DNA of 64,000 bases. Origin: a bacterium ADurb.Bin243 (lineage in GTDB: Bacteria; Muiribacteriota; UBA9980). Below, one piece after another: positions 35,829 to 44,522 of the stretch. The notes under the pieces are model-generated. The model was not told where the DNA came from. It searched no databases and worked only from the letters and a program-made list of their open reading frames with translations. The stretch covers positions 21,206-85,205 of the forward strand of contig MWBZ01000013.1 in assembly GCA_002069765.1 (NCBI GenBank), in the 5' to 3' direction. Every line of letters begins with the position of its first letter. Position 1 is the stretch's first letter. A program made the position numbers and the translations under genes.

Positions 35829-37061
35829 ATGGACAGTTTCACTTTAGACGGATTATCTCCGATCGCTTTCGGCTCGGGCGCCTTCCGCGAAGCAGGCGAG
35901 CTCATAAAAAACGCCGGATTAGGCGGCAAAGCGCTTATAATTACGGGCGCGAATTATCTTCAAAAAACCGGTAAAATAGCGAAACTTGACGACCAGCTCG
36001 CGGCAGCCGGCATTGCGTGTGAAATTTATTCTAAAATTTCGCCAAACCCTCGCGCGAGCGAAGTAAACGAAGCGGCTAAAATCATAAACGAAACCGCGTG
36101 CGACTTCGTAATAGGCTTCGGCGGCGGTTCAGCGATGGATGCCGCAAAAGCCGCAGCCGCACTTGCTGTTTGCGGAGGCGATATCTGGGATTATATCCGC
36201 CACTGGGACGATTTCGAAACAAGACCCGTCGCCGGCGCGCTGCCTGTAGTGACGATTCCAACCCGCTACGGTTCCGGCGCCGAAATTTCTATATTTTCGG
36301 TTATTTCCAACGGCGAAACCAACGAAAAGGCCGTGCTTACCTCGCCTGAAATAATGCCGTCCCTGGCTATAATCGATCCTGAATTCTGCCTGGACCTCCC
36401 TCTGGAGCAGGCGGGATACGCCGTGACCGATATTATGGCGCACCTTATCGAAACTTATATTTCCGGTAGCGGCTCCTCTCCCGTGGCTGATTCGCTTACT
36501 GAAACGCTGGCGTGCGATTTAATTAAAAACGCCTCTAAAATAATCCGCGGCGAAGCATCCATCGGCGAGCACGAAAATATATTTTATATATCGCTTCTCG
36601 CCCTCACGGGCATAACCCACGTCGGCCGCGGAGGCGATTTTCCCCTGCACGACCTCGAGCATCCGCTTTCCGCTTATTTCGACGTGCCGCACGGCCTCGG
36701 CCTCGGAGCGCTCTTTCCGCACCTTATGCAATATTCTTTTGAACACGCCGCGGACCGTTATGAAAAGCTTTATCTGAAAGTATTTAAAAGAATGGCCGAC
36801 GAAGGCTTCCAGCCAGTTAACGCTTATAAAACCGAAACCGGCGCACTCGAACGCGCGGCTAACGCTGTAGATTGCTTCACTGAATTTTTTACCGCGCTCG
36901 GTTCGTATAAAAAGCTTTCTCGATATGGGCTCAGCGAAGACAAGCTCGACAAACTGGCCTCCGACGTCATAAGGCTTTACGGCCACGGGCAGCTTTTCAT
37001 ACCGAACGCTAAAAAATTAAGATATTCCGATATTATAGAAATTTATAAAAAAGCGATTTAA
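35829..37061 (+). CDS. Iron-containing alcohol dehydrogenase (butanol-dehydrogenase-like)
   Basis: This soluble NAD(P)-dependent enzyme of the group III alcohol dehydrogenases has 410 residues. The nucleotide-binding segment is VIGFGGGSAMDAAKA. The metal site is seen in VTDIMAHLIETY (Asp and His), in HDLEHPLSAYFDVPHG (His) and in the final PHG (His). TRYGSGAEISIFSVI is also typical. It may reduce aldehydes or a ketone during fermentation, which fits an anaerobe; the substrate cannot be read. A GAGG site precedes the ATG. The next gene on this strand, a lipoprotein, follows after 55 nt. Confidence 0.93.
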   Translation: MDSFTLDGLSPIAFGSGAFREAGELIKNAGLGGKALIITGANYLQKTGKIAKLDDQLAAAGIACEIYSKISPNPRASEVNEAAKIINETACDFVIGFGGGSAMDAAKAAAALAVCGGDIWDYIRHWDDFETRPVAGALPVVTIPTRYGSGAEISIFSVISNGETNEKAVLTSPEIMPSLAIIDPEFCLDLPLEQAGYAVTDIMAHLIETYISGSGSSPVADSLTETLACDLIKNASKIIRGEASIGEHENIFYISLLALTGITHVGRGGDFPLHDLEHPLSAYFDVPHGLGLGALFPHLMQYSFEHAADRYEKLYLKVFKRMADEGFQPVNAYKTETGALERAANAVDCFTEFFTALGSYKKLSRYGLSEDKLDKLASDVIRLYGHGQLFIPNAKKLRYSDIIEIYKKAI

Positions 37062-37116
37062 TAAAAAATATATTCAATTTTAATAATATTCAAAATCGTT
37101 GAGAAAGGGTGATTTC

Positions 37117-39030
37117 ATGAGAAAAAGTTCTAATTTTTCAGGCGCTTTTAATTTTAATTCGTTATTATCTTCGATGTTGTTATTAACCGCGGCTTTGTTT
37201 TTGTTTTCAGGCTGCGTATTCGACGAAAGCGGCGACCCTTCGGCCGCTCCTGACGGCGCGAACGGCTTATACGAATTAAAAGGCGTCATCACAAGCCCTC
37301 TCACCCGTCTTCCGTTAAGCGGAATCAACTGCATTTTAATTTCGTCGCCCGAAGCCGGCGGCGAGCCTTACGACATATATAAAACGGCCGTCACCGGCCC
37401 CGACGGAAGTTATTTTTTCGGCGGCCTCAAAGCCGGAAGGTATAAAATGGCAAGCTTCGCCGACGGTTATATTCCCTGCGAAACCTTATTTTCGGTCGAC
37501 TCAGACGAGCGGCATTCTCTCACGCAGATTTCTAAAGCAGAATGGACGGCGGTTTTCGGCCCGGCCCGCCCCTTCGACCCGGCAAAAGCTTACATAAGAG
37601 TAACTGCGGATGTTTTTCCTCAGCTCGCCGGCACCGAAGATTCCGGCGTACAAATTTCCGTTTCTAAAAACGGCGATACTTCTTCTGCTCAGCCTTACGA
37701 AGCCAGGGGCCACCAGAAAACCGACGGCACGATCGACTGGAACGCTTCGGCCACTTACGACACCGGCACGGCCTTGTTCTACGGCGTAACGCCGAATCAG
37801 TCCCACACCGTTTCGGCCGGAAAACAGGGGCATGAATTCGCTTCGGCTTCCGACGTAACCCCTTCTCCCGGCGTTCTGACGACGCATATATTAGCGGGCA
37901 ACGCGGCCGTTGACGGTTTTGCGGTAACGATCGAAAACAACACGCTGGCTTATAAAGCGGAAAACATTTATTTAGCGGTGACCGGCAAGGACAGCGGCGG
38001 CGCTTTTCATTATTTCGATATCAACAAAAAAGACATGGTCAATATACTCGATCCTAACGCGGCGGCCAATTTCTGCTTCAGCCTTTCCAGCATAGCCACG
38101 GTGGAAAACGGCGTCACAAAATATAGATACACGCAGCCGTTCAGGTGCATGATCTCGGGAAAATCATATATTTTTCTCGGCAAACCCGGCCATATCGGGG
38201 TGGATAAAATCGCGAAATCGCTTTCCGAGCCTTCGGCGGACAATGAGACGCTCGATAAATATACCATATTCGATAAATACGAGCTTACGTGCGACGGCCA
38301 GGTAACGCTTAACACAACGGTCGTCGACTTTTTAGGCATAGCTTTCAAATTGAAGTTCAATAGCGACGGCGTAGACCGTGGATTCGAAGTAATTAGCAAC
38401 GACGATATAGCGAACGAATTTTTAAAACGCACGGACGATTGGAAAAAATGCGTCATAAAAGACGCTAAAGGCAATATCATGCGCGTCAGCGCTCCTTATA
38501 CCCTTTCCGATTTCGATAATTACCTGTCCAAATCCATAGCCGGCGCGTGGGCGCACTACGGCACGAACGAGCTCAACGTAACCTACGACTGGAACTTCAG
38601 AGGAAAAGTGCAATCCGACGGCACCTTTAAAATCGACATAAGAAATTCGAATTCCGATACCATAATCGAAACCAGGACCATACCTTACAAACCCGATTCA
38701 AAAATGGTTTTCAAATGCGACGGCGAGCCTATGCCTAACACCAAAACGCCAGCGGTCAACAAGCTTCACGCTTTCATTTGCGCCGCTTTGAACAGGGGCG
38801 TTTTCGGCCAGAGCGATATGAGCAAGAACTTTTATACGGACAACACTATAAACGCCGGGCGGTTCAATGTTTACGCTCAGATTCTCCATCAAAAAGCTAT
38901 CGGAAACAGGGTTTACGGATTCGCATACGACGACTTCTACGGCAAAGACACCACGGGCACCAAATCTTACGCCGAAGCCAGAAAAGGCATCGTAATAACG
39001 CTTCCTAAAATGCCGGCCGTTAAAAAATAA
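37117..39030 (+). CDS. Lipoprotein with carboxypeptidase-regulatory-like domain
   Basis: The predicted exported lipoprotein has 637 residues. The start is set at ATG 37117 because GAAAGGGTG lies just before it; a TTG start 18 nt upstream would lie before the ribosome-binding site. The signal peptide ends in lipobox FSGC. Residues about 55-130 form a beta-sandwich of the carboxypeptidase-regulatory type (LKGVITSPLTRLPLSG, GPDGSYFFGGLKAGRYKM). The remaining 500 residues are beta-rich with no domain that I recognise. It lacks the shared module and repeats of the three giant lipoproteins. A strong terminator follows. Confidence 0.88.
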   Translation: MRKSSNFSGAFNFNSLLSSMLLLTAALFLFSGCVFDESGDPSAAPDGANGLYELKGVITSPLTRLPLSGINCILISSPEAGGEPYDIYKTAVTGPDGSYFFGGLKAGRYKMASFADGYIPCETLFSVDSDERHSLTQISKAEWTAVFGPARPFDPAKAYIRVTADVFPQLAGTEDSGVQISVSKNGDTSSAQPYEARGHQKTDGTIDWNASATYDTGTALFYGVTPNQSHTVSAGKQGHEFASASDVTPSPGVLTTHILAGNAAVDGFAVTIENNTLAYKAENIYLAVTGKDSGGAFHYFDINKKDMVNILDPNAAANFCFSLSSIATVENGVTKYRYTQPFRCMISGKSYIFLGKPGHIGVDKIAKSLSEPSADNETLDKYTIFDKYELTCDGQVTLNTTVVDFLGIAFKLKFNSDGVDRGFEVISNDDIANEFLKRTDDWKKCVIKDAKGNIMRVSAPYTLSDFDNYLSKSIAGAWAHYGTNELNVTYDWNFRGKVQSDGTFKIDIRNSNSDTIIETRTIPYKPDSKMVFKCDGEPMPNTKTPAVNKLHAFICAALNRGVFGQSDMSKNFYTDNTINAGRFNVYAQILHQKAIGNRVYGFAYDDFYGKDTTGTKSYAEARKGIVITLPKMPAVKK

Positions 39031-39066
39031 GCCGGCAGCTCATAATCACCTATTTTATTGGTATAT

Positions 39067-39109
39067 AAAAAAAACGGAATAAGCCTTTAAAGGTTCATTC
39101 CGTTTTTTT
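39067..39109. terminator. Bidirectional terminator
   Basis: The stem pairs AAAAAAACGGAAT with ATTCCGTTTTTTT around an inner AAGCC/GGTT-type pairing. A- and T-runs on both sides let it serve the plus-strand lipoprotein gene and the long minus-strand gene run ending at 39145. Confidence 0.9.
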
Positions 39110-39144
39110 AATATAAAATTTTATAATTTATGAAAAATTAATTT

Positions 39145-39669
39145 TTAAGTCGGGATCGGAGGTATATCGTCGAGCGAGAACGGCAGCGCGATGACGGGGG
39201 AAGGCGAAGAGCCGGCGCCTTCTTCTCCCTCGGCGCGTTTCTGCTTGACCATATATAAAGTGGTGCTCTGGCCGGTCACAAAAAAATACATGACTTCGTC
39301 CATTATTTCTTTAATGATTTTAATGCCGCGCCCGCCGACGCCCCATGTTTTCTTGTCGGCTATGCGCTCGAAGAAATCAGGGTTAAAAGGCTTTCCGCCA
39401 AAATCTTTTATTATTATGATCAGCTTTTCGCCTTCTATGATGCATTTGATATGGACTTCTTTTTCGCGGCTGCATTCGGAGCCGTGATCTGCCGCGTTGG
39501 CATAAGCTTCATCGACGACGAGCTCTATCTGAAACATTTCGATCGGCGAAAATTCGAGCTTTTCGGCTATGCTTACCACGAACTGCTTCACCTTTTCGAT
39601 ATGTTTCAAAGTGGCGGCCACTTTTAATTCATGTATCTGCCTTTTTACAGGGCTTTGTTCCAATTGCAT
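39145..39669 (-). CDS. RsbW-like anti-sigma factor serine kinase
   Basis: The 174-residue GHKL ATPase is of the RsbW/SpoIIAB type, which binds a sigma factor or phosphorylates an antagonist protein. It shows FQIELVVDEAYANAADHG (N box), IIIIKDFGGKPFNP (G1 box) and GVGGRGIKIIKEIMDEV (G2 box). The last 30 residues are a Pro/Ser-rich tail not usual in the family. GAGGTAG lies directly before the ATG. No anti-sigma antagonist or sigma gene is adjacent in view. It follows the GAF/ATPase protein by 48 nt, so both may act in one regulatory path. Confidence 0.88.
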   Translation of the reverse strand: MQLEQSPVKRQIHELKVAATLKHIEKVKQFVVSIAEKLEFSPIEMFQIELVVDEAYANAADHGSECSREKEVHIKCIIEGEKLIIIIKDFGGKPFNPDFFERIADKKTWGVGGRGIKIIKEIMDEVMYFFVTGQSTTLYMVKQKRAEGEEGAGSSPSPVIALPFSLDDIPPIPT

Positions 39670-39717
39670 CTACCTCATCCTCGCGCCAGGCGCGCATCGA
39701 TAAAAACCGCTATGGTT

Positions 39718-41298
39718 TTAATGAATAAATTTGGGCATGGTTATAATAACTTCGGTGCCCTTTCCGACTTCGGAATTTATTTTTATGGTTCCGCCGTGCG
39801 CCTCGACTACATGCTTGATATAAGCCAGGCTGAGAGACGCTTCGCTGGAGTTCAATACGTTTTCGAGATGATATTGCTTGTCGAGCAGCTTTGGCAGGAC
39901 TTCTTCCTTGATGCCTATTCCGTCGTCCTTTACGGTGATTTCAAGCATTTCTGAAACATTGGCGATTTTAACGTCGACGCGGCCTTCGCTCGAAACGTAT
40001 TTTATGCAGTTGTTTAAAAGCAGGCATAAAATAGTTTTAATGCGGTCGCGGTCCACTTCGACGTCCATGCCGTAAACGTCGCTTTCACAAACGGTATTTA
40101 ATTTTATACGCTTGAAAGCATACTTGTCGCGGACGCTCTCGAGCGCGGAATCTATAACCGGCCCTATGGAGCCGAGCGAACGATCGAGGCGGAGCGGGCC
40201 TGATTCCATTTCGGAAAACTGGATCAGCTTATTGACTTTTTCTTCTATGGACTCGGCGATGCATTTCACGCCGTCACTCGATATTTCGTTATTTTTAAGG
40301 CTTTCGCGAAGCCTCTGGATCTGATCGGAAATCTTGTAATTCATCATGCTGGTGAACTGCGCGCGGATATTTTCGCGGTGCTTTAAATCGGTTATATTTC
40401 TCATGGAAACTATGGAACCGGTAATTTCGTTGTCGGCGCCGCGCAGGACCGTCATTTTATTTGAAAGAATGGTGTTTTCAGGCTTCATGAGCACGAGATC
40501 GAAAGTGGTGTCCGACTTGAGCTGCGAGAGCTCCGATAGTATTATTTTAAGCTTGAACACGTCTTCGAAGCTGGACGCCTTATCGCCAAAAGCAGCTTCG
40601 GAAGCCGGATTGGTAAGCACTATATCGAAATTTTCATTGGTGACGATTATGCCGTCGCCCATGGAATTGACGATAGATACGATTTTATTTCGCTCTTCCA
40701 GGACGCTTTTATAAAGGCGCGCGTTTTCGATGGCCATGGCTGCCTGGCTCGCAAGGGCCATAAGCAGGCTCTGGTCGTTAGAATCGAATTTTTCGCCCTC
40801 GACTTTGTTTAAAACTTCGAGAGCGCCTATGGTGCCGTCTTTTGTTTTAAGAGGAACGCATAATATTGAAGTCGTTTTGAATTGGGACTTTTCATCGACT
40901 TTTTGATAAAAGCGGCTGTCTTTCGACACGTCTTCTATTAAAAGAGGCTCGCCTTTAAGCGACACCCAGCCTATAATTCCAGTTCCTTTGGGAAGCCTTA
41001 TTTCTTTTAAAATATCTTTCTTTTCGCCCACTACCACTTCGAAGCAGAGTTCGTCGGTTTTCTGGTCAATAAGCGCCAGCGAAGAGGCTTCGGCCGAAGT
41101 GAGGACGGCGGACTGCTGCAGGATAATTTCAAGCAGCTTTTGAAGATCGAGGGTGGTGTTTAAAAGCGCGCACGCGTTCATTAGCGCGCCGGATTCCTTG
41201 CGCGCGGCCTCGAGCTCTTTTGTGAGCTTATTTATTTGTTCGGCTACCGAAACGTCGCAATTAACGGAGCCGATAGAATTATCGTTCAATAATACCAT
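39718..41298 (-). CDS. GAF-PAS protein with degenerate kinase-like ATPase domain
   Basis: The 526-residue soluble protein has a coiled coil (20-40), a GAF domain (about 45-195; GTGIIGWV, SILCVPLKTKDGTIGALEVLN), a PAS domain (about 210-310; IVSIVNSMGDGIIVTN) and a GHKL ATPase domain. The segment where a phospho-acceptor His is expected reads AQFTSMMNYKISDQIQRL, with no His. The N box (LLLNNCIKYVS) and G1 box (VKDDGIGI) are kept. The lid lacks the usual Gly-rich motif and reads NSSEASLSLAYIKHVV. So it probably senses a signal but does not autophosphorylate on His. It is next to the RsbW-like kinase. Confidence 0.88.
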   Translation of the reverse strand: MVLLNDNSIGSVNCDVSVAEQINKLTKELEAARKESGALMNACALLNTTLDLQKLLEIILQQSAVLTSAEASSLALIDQKTDELCFEVVVGEKKDILKEIRLPKGTGIIGWVSLKGEPLLIEDVSKDSRFYQKVDEKSQFKTTSILCVPLKTKDGTIGALEVLNKVEGEKFDSNDQSLLMALASQAAMAIENARLYKSVLEERNKIVSIVNSMGDGIIVTNENFDIVLTNPASEAAFGDKASSFEDVFKLKIILSELSQLKSDTTFDLVLMKPENTILSNKMTVLRGADNEITGSIVSMRNITDLKHRENIRAQFTSMMNYKISDQIQRLRESLKNNEISSDGVKCIAESIEEKVNKLIQFSEMESGPLRLDRSLGSIGPVIDSALESVRDKYAFKRIKLNTVCESDVYGMDVEVDRDRIKTILCLLLNNCIKYVSSEGRVDVKIANVSEMLEITVKDDGIGIKEEVLPKLLDKQYHLENVLNSSEASLSLAYIKHVVEAHGGTIKINSEVGKGTEVIITMPKFIH

Positions 41299-41370
41299 CT
41301 ACTTTTCAAAATTAAAAATAGTATAATTATTTTTCAGTTAAATGTCAATTATTATTTTTTTATTGTTCGT

Positions 41371-42282
41371 TCAAGATTTCTTAAAATTTCCCCAGCTGAG
41401 CTTGGTCCTTAAAATATCGAAAAAGTTGTTTTCGCTGAATTTGACGAGCCTTGCCGAAAATTCGGCCCTGGACATAAGGACTTTGTCGTCTTTCATAAGC
41501 TTGAAAAATTCCTGGTTATCGGTAGAAAGAAGAGTCTGTCCCTCCGAACGGTTGACTATTTTTATTTTCGCTTTGTCCGAAACTATCAAAGAACGGGATG
41601 AAAGCGTAAAAGCGCAAATCGGAGTTATAACAAAAGCGTCGAGGTCGGGAGATAAAATGGGGCCTCCGCATGAAAGCGAATAAGCCGTAGAGCCTGTGGG
41701 AGTAGATATTATAAGCCCGTCGCCGTGATATTTATCCACGAATTTATTATCGATATAAGCCTCAAGCACCGACATTTTTGAAGAAGAGCGCCTGTGCATG
41801 ACGATATCGTTTAAAGCGTAAAAAGTCATTTGCTTTTTCTGATTTCGCTCTACCGTGCATTTTATCATAAGCCTTTTTTCTATTTCGTAATCCTTGTCGC
41901 CGAAAATGCGCTCGATGGAACTCGCGTAATCGTCGGGCATCACCTCGGCGAGAAATCCTAAATTGCCCAGATTTATTCCTAATATGGGCGTTTTATGCCT
42001 GGCGAAAAGGCGGGCGGTAGAAAGGATGGTGCCGTCGCCGCCGAGCGTGAGCGCGAGATCGAATTTCAAATCGCAGTCGAGGCAATCGATATCGATAATT
42101 TTTATAAGAGAAAGATCAATTTTTTTACGAAGGTTTAAAATATTATAAGTTTCAGAAGTAGTATAGATATCGCATTCGTTTTTATTCAAAAGCGATATTA
42201 TTTCGTTGAGATAAGCGAATTTATCTATTTTATTCGAGTTAATTATTAAAATAACCCTTTTTGTCTTTGACATGCTTTCCAT
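41371..42282 (-). CDS. nadK: NAD kinase
   Basis: This enzyme phosphorylates NAD to NADP in the cytoplasm. The 303 residues show the family motif LALTLGGDGTILSTA, GINLGNLGFLAEV, ALNDIVMHR and STPTGSTAYSLSCGGPIL. The frame overlaps the upstream XdhC gene by 44 nt; a second ATG at 42273 (MSKTKRVILI) is equally good and reduces the overlap. It lies in the long minus-strand run downstream of the molybdenum hydroxylase genes, 72 nt before the GAF protein. Confidence 0.95.
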   Translation of the reverse strand: MESMSKTKRVILIINSNKIDKFAYLNEIISLLNKNECDIYTTSETYNILNLRKKIDLSLIKIIDIDCLDCDLKFDLALTLGGDGTILSTARLFARHKTPILGINLGNLGFLAEVMPDDYASSIERIFGDKDYEIEKRLMIKCTVERNQKKQMTFYALNDIVMHRRSSSKMSVLEAYIDNKFVDKYHGDGLIISTPTGSTAYSLSCGGPILSPDLDAFVITPICAFTLSSRSLIVSDKAKIKIVNRSEGQTLLSTDNQEFFKLMKDDKVLMSRAEFSARLVKFSENNFFDILRTKLSWGNFKKS

Positions 42283-43063
42283 CTTTCGAGTATTTTACCG
42301 CGAGCATCTGAGCCGCTATTGAAACCGCTATTTCAGCCGGAGTTTCCCCGCCGATATCCAGGCCCACCGGCGCAAAAACCCGGGCCAGTTTATCTTTTGG
42401 GCAGCCCTTATCCACGAGGCCTTTCATGCACTCGAATACTTTATTTTTAGATCCTATCATACCCGCATATTTAAAATTAAACGGCAGTCCGATTAAATAG
42501 TCCAGCACTTTGCCGTCGGAAAGTTCATGGCCGCGGGTTATGATTACAACGTAATCCGAATCTTTCAAATCAATTTCAGAGCAACTCTTTTCAAGTTCCT
42601 CGATTCCGTAGCCCGGCGTCAATATTTTTTCGCAATCGGCGTATCTGTCGCGCTGCAGATATTCCGAGCGGTCTTCGACGATCGCGGTCCTGAATCCGAT
42701 AGAGTTTAAAAGCGGCACCAGCTGATAGGCGATGTGGCCGCCGCCGAAAATAACGGCTCTGTCGCGCGACGGGTGCGGTTCGAAAAACACTTCCACACTG
42801 CCGCCGCAGGTAAGAGCAAGTTCGCTCAACTCGAAACCGACTTTACGGCACTTTTGATCGCCCAAAGTTTCTACGGCTATCGCCGCGCACTTATGTTCAA
42901 GAGGGCCTCCGCCGATAGTTCCTATGATATCGCCATTTTCGAGCACTATCATCTTGGCGCCTATTTTACGGGGCGTGGAACCGTCGCTGGCCGTTATAGT
43001 AACTATGACAAAAGGCTTTCCGGCGCGGCCCAATTTAAGAGCGCTTTCATAAATCGTATCCAA
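42239..43063 (-). CDS. xdhC: XdhC/CoxI-family molybdenum-hydroxylase maturation protein
   Basis: XdhC proteins bind molybdenum cofactor, promote its sulfuration and deliver it to the xanthine dehydrogenase family. The 274 residues show the N-terminal part (ITASDGSTPRKIGAKMIV, IGTIGGGPLEHK, LTCGGSVEVFFEP) and the C-terminal Rossmann-like part (AVIFGGGHIAYQLVPLL, DYVVIITRGHE, AGMIGSKNKV, GLDIGGETPAEIAVSI). It is 54 nt downstream of the FAD subunit gene, fitting a helper for the hydroxylase encoded beside it. Confidence 0.93.
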   Translation of the reverse strand: MDTIYESALKLGRAGKPFVIVTITASDGSTPRKIGAKMIVLENGDIIGTIGGGPLEHKCAAIAVETLGDQKCRKVGFELSELALTCGGSVEVFFEPHPSRDRAVIFGGGHIAYQLVPLLNSIGFRTAIVEDRSEYLQRDRYADCEKILTPGYGIEELEKSCSEIDLKDSDYVVIITRGHELSDGKVLDYLIGLPFNFKYAGMIGSKNKVFECMKGLVDKGCPKDKLARVFAPVGLDIGGETPAEIAVSIAAQMLAVKYSKDGKHVKDKKGYFNN

Positions 43064-43117
43064 TATTCTATCCTGCTTTCATTTTCATTTAGCCGCCTCC
43101 GGCGGCATTTAAGCTTA

Positions 43118-43993
43118 TCAGCGCGCGCACGCGAGCTTTTCGATAAGATCGCCGAGAAGAACGCCGCACATTTCGCTGCGATATTCGGTGTTGGAACGAA
43201 TGTCGGTTATGGGACGTGCTTCTTTAGCGACAAGCCTGCAGGCTTCTTTTACGACGGCCTTAGTGAGCGTCTGATTTTCGAGCAAAAACTTTTCGGCCTT
43301 GCGCGCGCGTATTACGGTAGGCGCGACCGCGCCTAGGGCGATCCTCACGTCGTTAACCCTGTCGGAACCGTTGGAATGCTTTGCGAAGCCGAGCGCGAGC
43401 GTGACGGAAACCTTGGATATGGCGACCGCGCGCCTCTGCCCAAGGCGTTTCCAGCCCGATTTAAGCGAGTCCGATTTCGGCAGTATAATTTTAGTTATAA
43501 TTTCATTATGTTTTAAAACCGTTTTTCCGGGGCCCGTGAAAAAATCTTCGAGTTTTACGATTCTGTTCGTATCCTGAGATCTGAGCTCTACCTCTGCGTC
43601 AAAAGCCATAAGAGGCCCGATGCTGTCGCCGGCCGGCGAAGCGTTGCCTATATTGCCGCCGACGGTGGCAAGCGCTCTGATCTGCGGCGAACCGATAGCC
43701 GAAACCGCTTCTATAAGGCCGTTATAATTTTCGATAAACGGGGCGTAAGCCAGAAGTGCTTCATGGCGGACGCCGGAGCCTATCACGAAAGTGCTTTTAT
43801 GCTCTTCGATTTTAGCCAGCTCGCCGATTTTAGATATATCTATAAGCGCCTGCGCATAGGACGGATTATCCTTAAGCCTTACCAGAACGTCGGTGCCTCC
43901 GGCAAGAAAGCGGAAGGGCCGGTCTATGTTATTGATCACATAAAGAGCTTCATTCAGAGAAGCTGGCATCAATACTTTAAAATTTCTAAGCAT
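43118..43993 (-). CDS. Xanthine dehydrogenase family, FAD-binding subunit
   Basis: The 291-residue flavin subunit has the FAD contacts RFLAGGTDVLVRLKD and TVGGNIGNASPAGDSIGPLMA and the C-terminal domain (ALGAVAPTVIRARKAE) of the CO dehydrogenase flavoprotein type. It passes electrons between the iron-sulfur subunit and NAD or another acceptor. The start overlaps the 2Fe-2S subunit gene by 8 nt. Together with the two upstream genes it forms a three-subunit hydroxylase; the substrate could be xanthine, hypoxanthine, nicotinate or another heterocycle. Confidence 0.94.
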   Translation of the reverse strand: MLRNFKVLMPASLNEALYVINNIDRPFRFLAGGTDVLVRLKDNPSYAQALIDISKIGELAKIEEHKSTFVIGSGVRHEALLAYAPFIENYNGLIEAVSAIGSPQIRALATVGGNIGNASPAGDSIGPLMAFDAEVELRSQDTNRIVKLEDFFTGPGKTVLKHNEIITKIILPKSDSLKSGWKRLGQRRAVAISKVSVTLALGFAKHSNGSDRVNDVRIALGAVAPTVIRARKAEKFLLENQTLTKAVVKEACRLVAKEARPITDIRSNTEYRSEMCGVLLGDLIEKLACAR

Positions 43994-44522
43994 CGCGGGC
44001 CTCCTTTTTAGCGCCGTTAAGTTCTCTGGCAGCCGCTTTTACGGCTTCGACAATTTTAGCGTATCCGGTGCATCTGCAAAGATTGCCCGATAATCCTTCC
44101 AGGATCTGCTCGTCGGTAGGATCTTTATATTTAGACAGCAGGTAGTAGCTGGCCATGATCATGCCCGGCGTGCAGAAACCGCACTGAGTGGCAGTTTTAG
44201 CTACAAATGCGTCTATTATGGGTTTTGCGTCTTCTTTAGCGCTCACGCCTTCGATCGTCCATATATCGCGGCCCGAAACCGCCGTGGCAAGAACCAGGCA
44301 TGCGTTGACGATGCCTCCGTCCATTATTACCGTGCAGGCGCCGCATTCGCCCATACCGCACCCTTCTTTAGTGCCTGTATGCTTGAGCTCGTATCTTAAA
44401 ATATCGAGCAGAGTATATGTGCAGGGCACTTTTATTTTTACATCGCGCGAATTCAACTTGAAGCAGATATCTATATTATCCTTCAATTGCAGATTTTCAG
44501 CGGTAAAATTCCTGTTGGGCAT
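43986..44522 (-). CDS. Xanthine dehydrogenase family, 2Fe-2S subunit
   Basis: The 178-residue iron-sulfur subunit has a plant-type 2Fe-2S cluster (GCGMGECGACTVIMDG ... NAC) and a C-terminal 2Fe-2S cluster (TQCGFCTPGMIM ... GNLCRCTGYAKI). An N-terminal extension of about 20 residues precedes the usual start. It overlaps the start of the FAD subunit gene and shares one base with the stop of the molybdenum subunit gene, so the three are translationally coupled. Confidence 0.96.
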   Translation of the reverse strand: MPNRNFTAENLQLKDNIDICFKLNSRDVKIKVPCTYTLLDILRYELKHTGTKEGCGMGECGACTVIMDGGIVNACLVLATAVSGRDIWTIEGVSAKEDAKPIIDAFVAKTATQCGFCTPGMIMASYYLLSKYKDPTDEQILEGLSGNLCRCTGYAKIVEAVKAAARELNGAKKEARDA

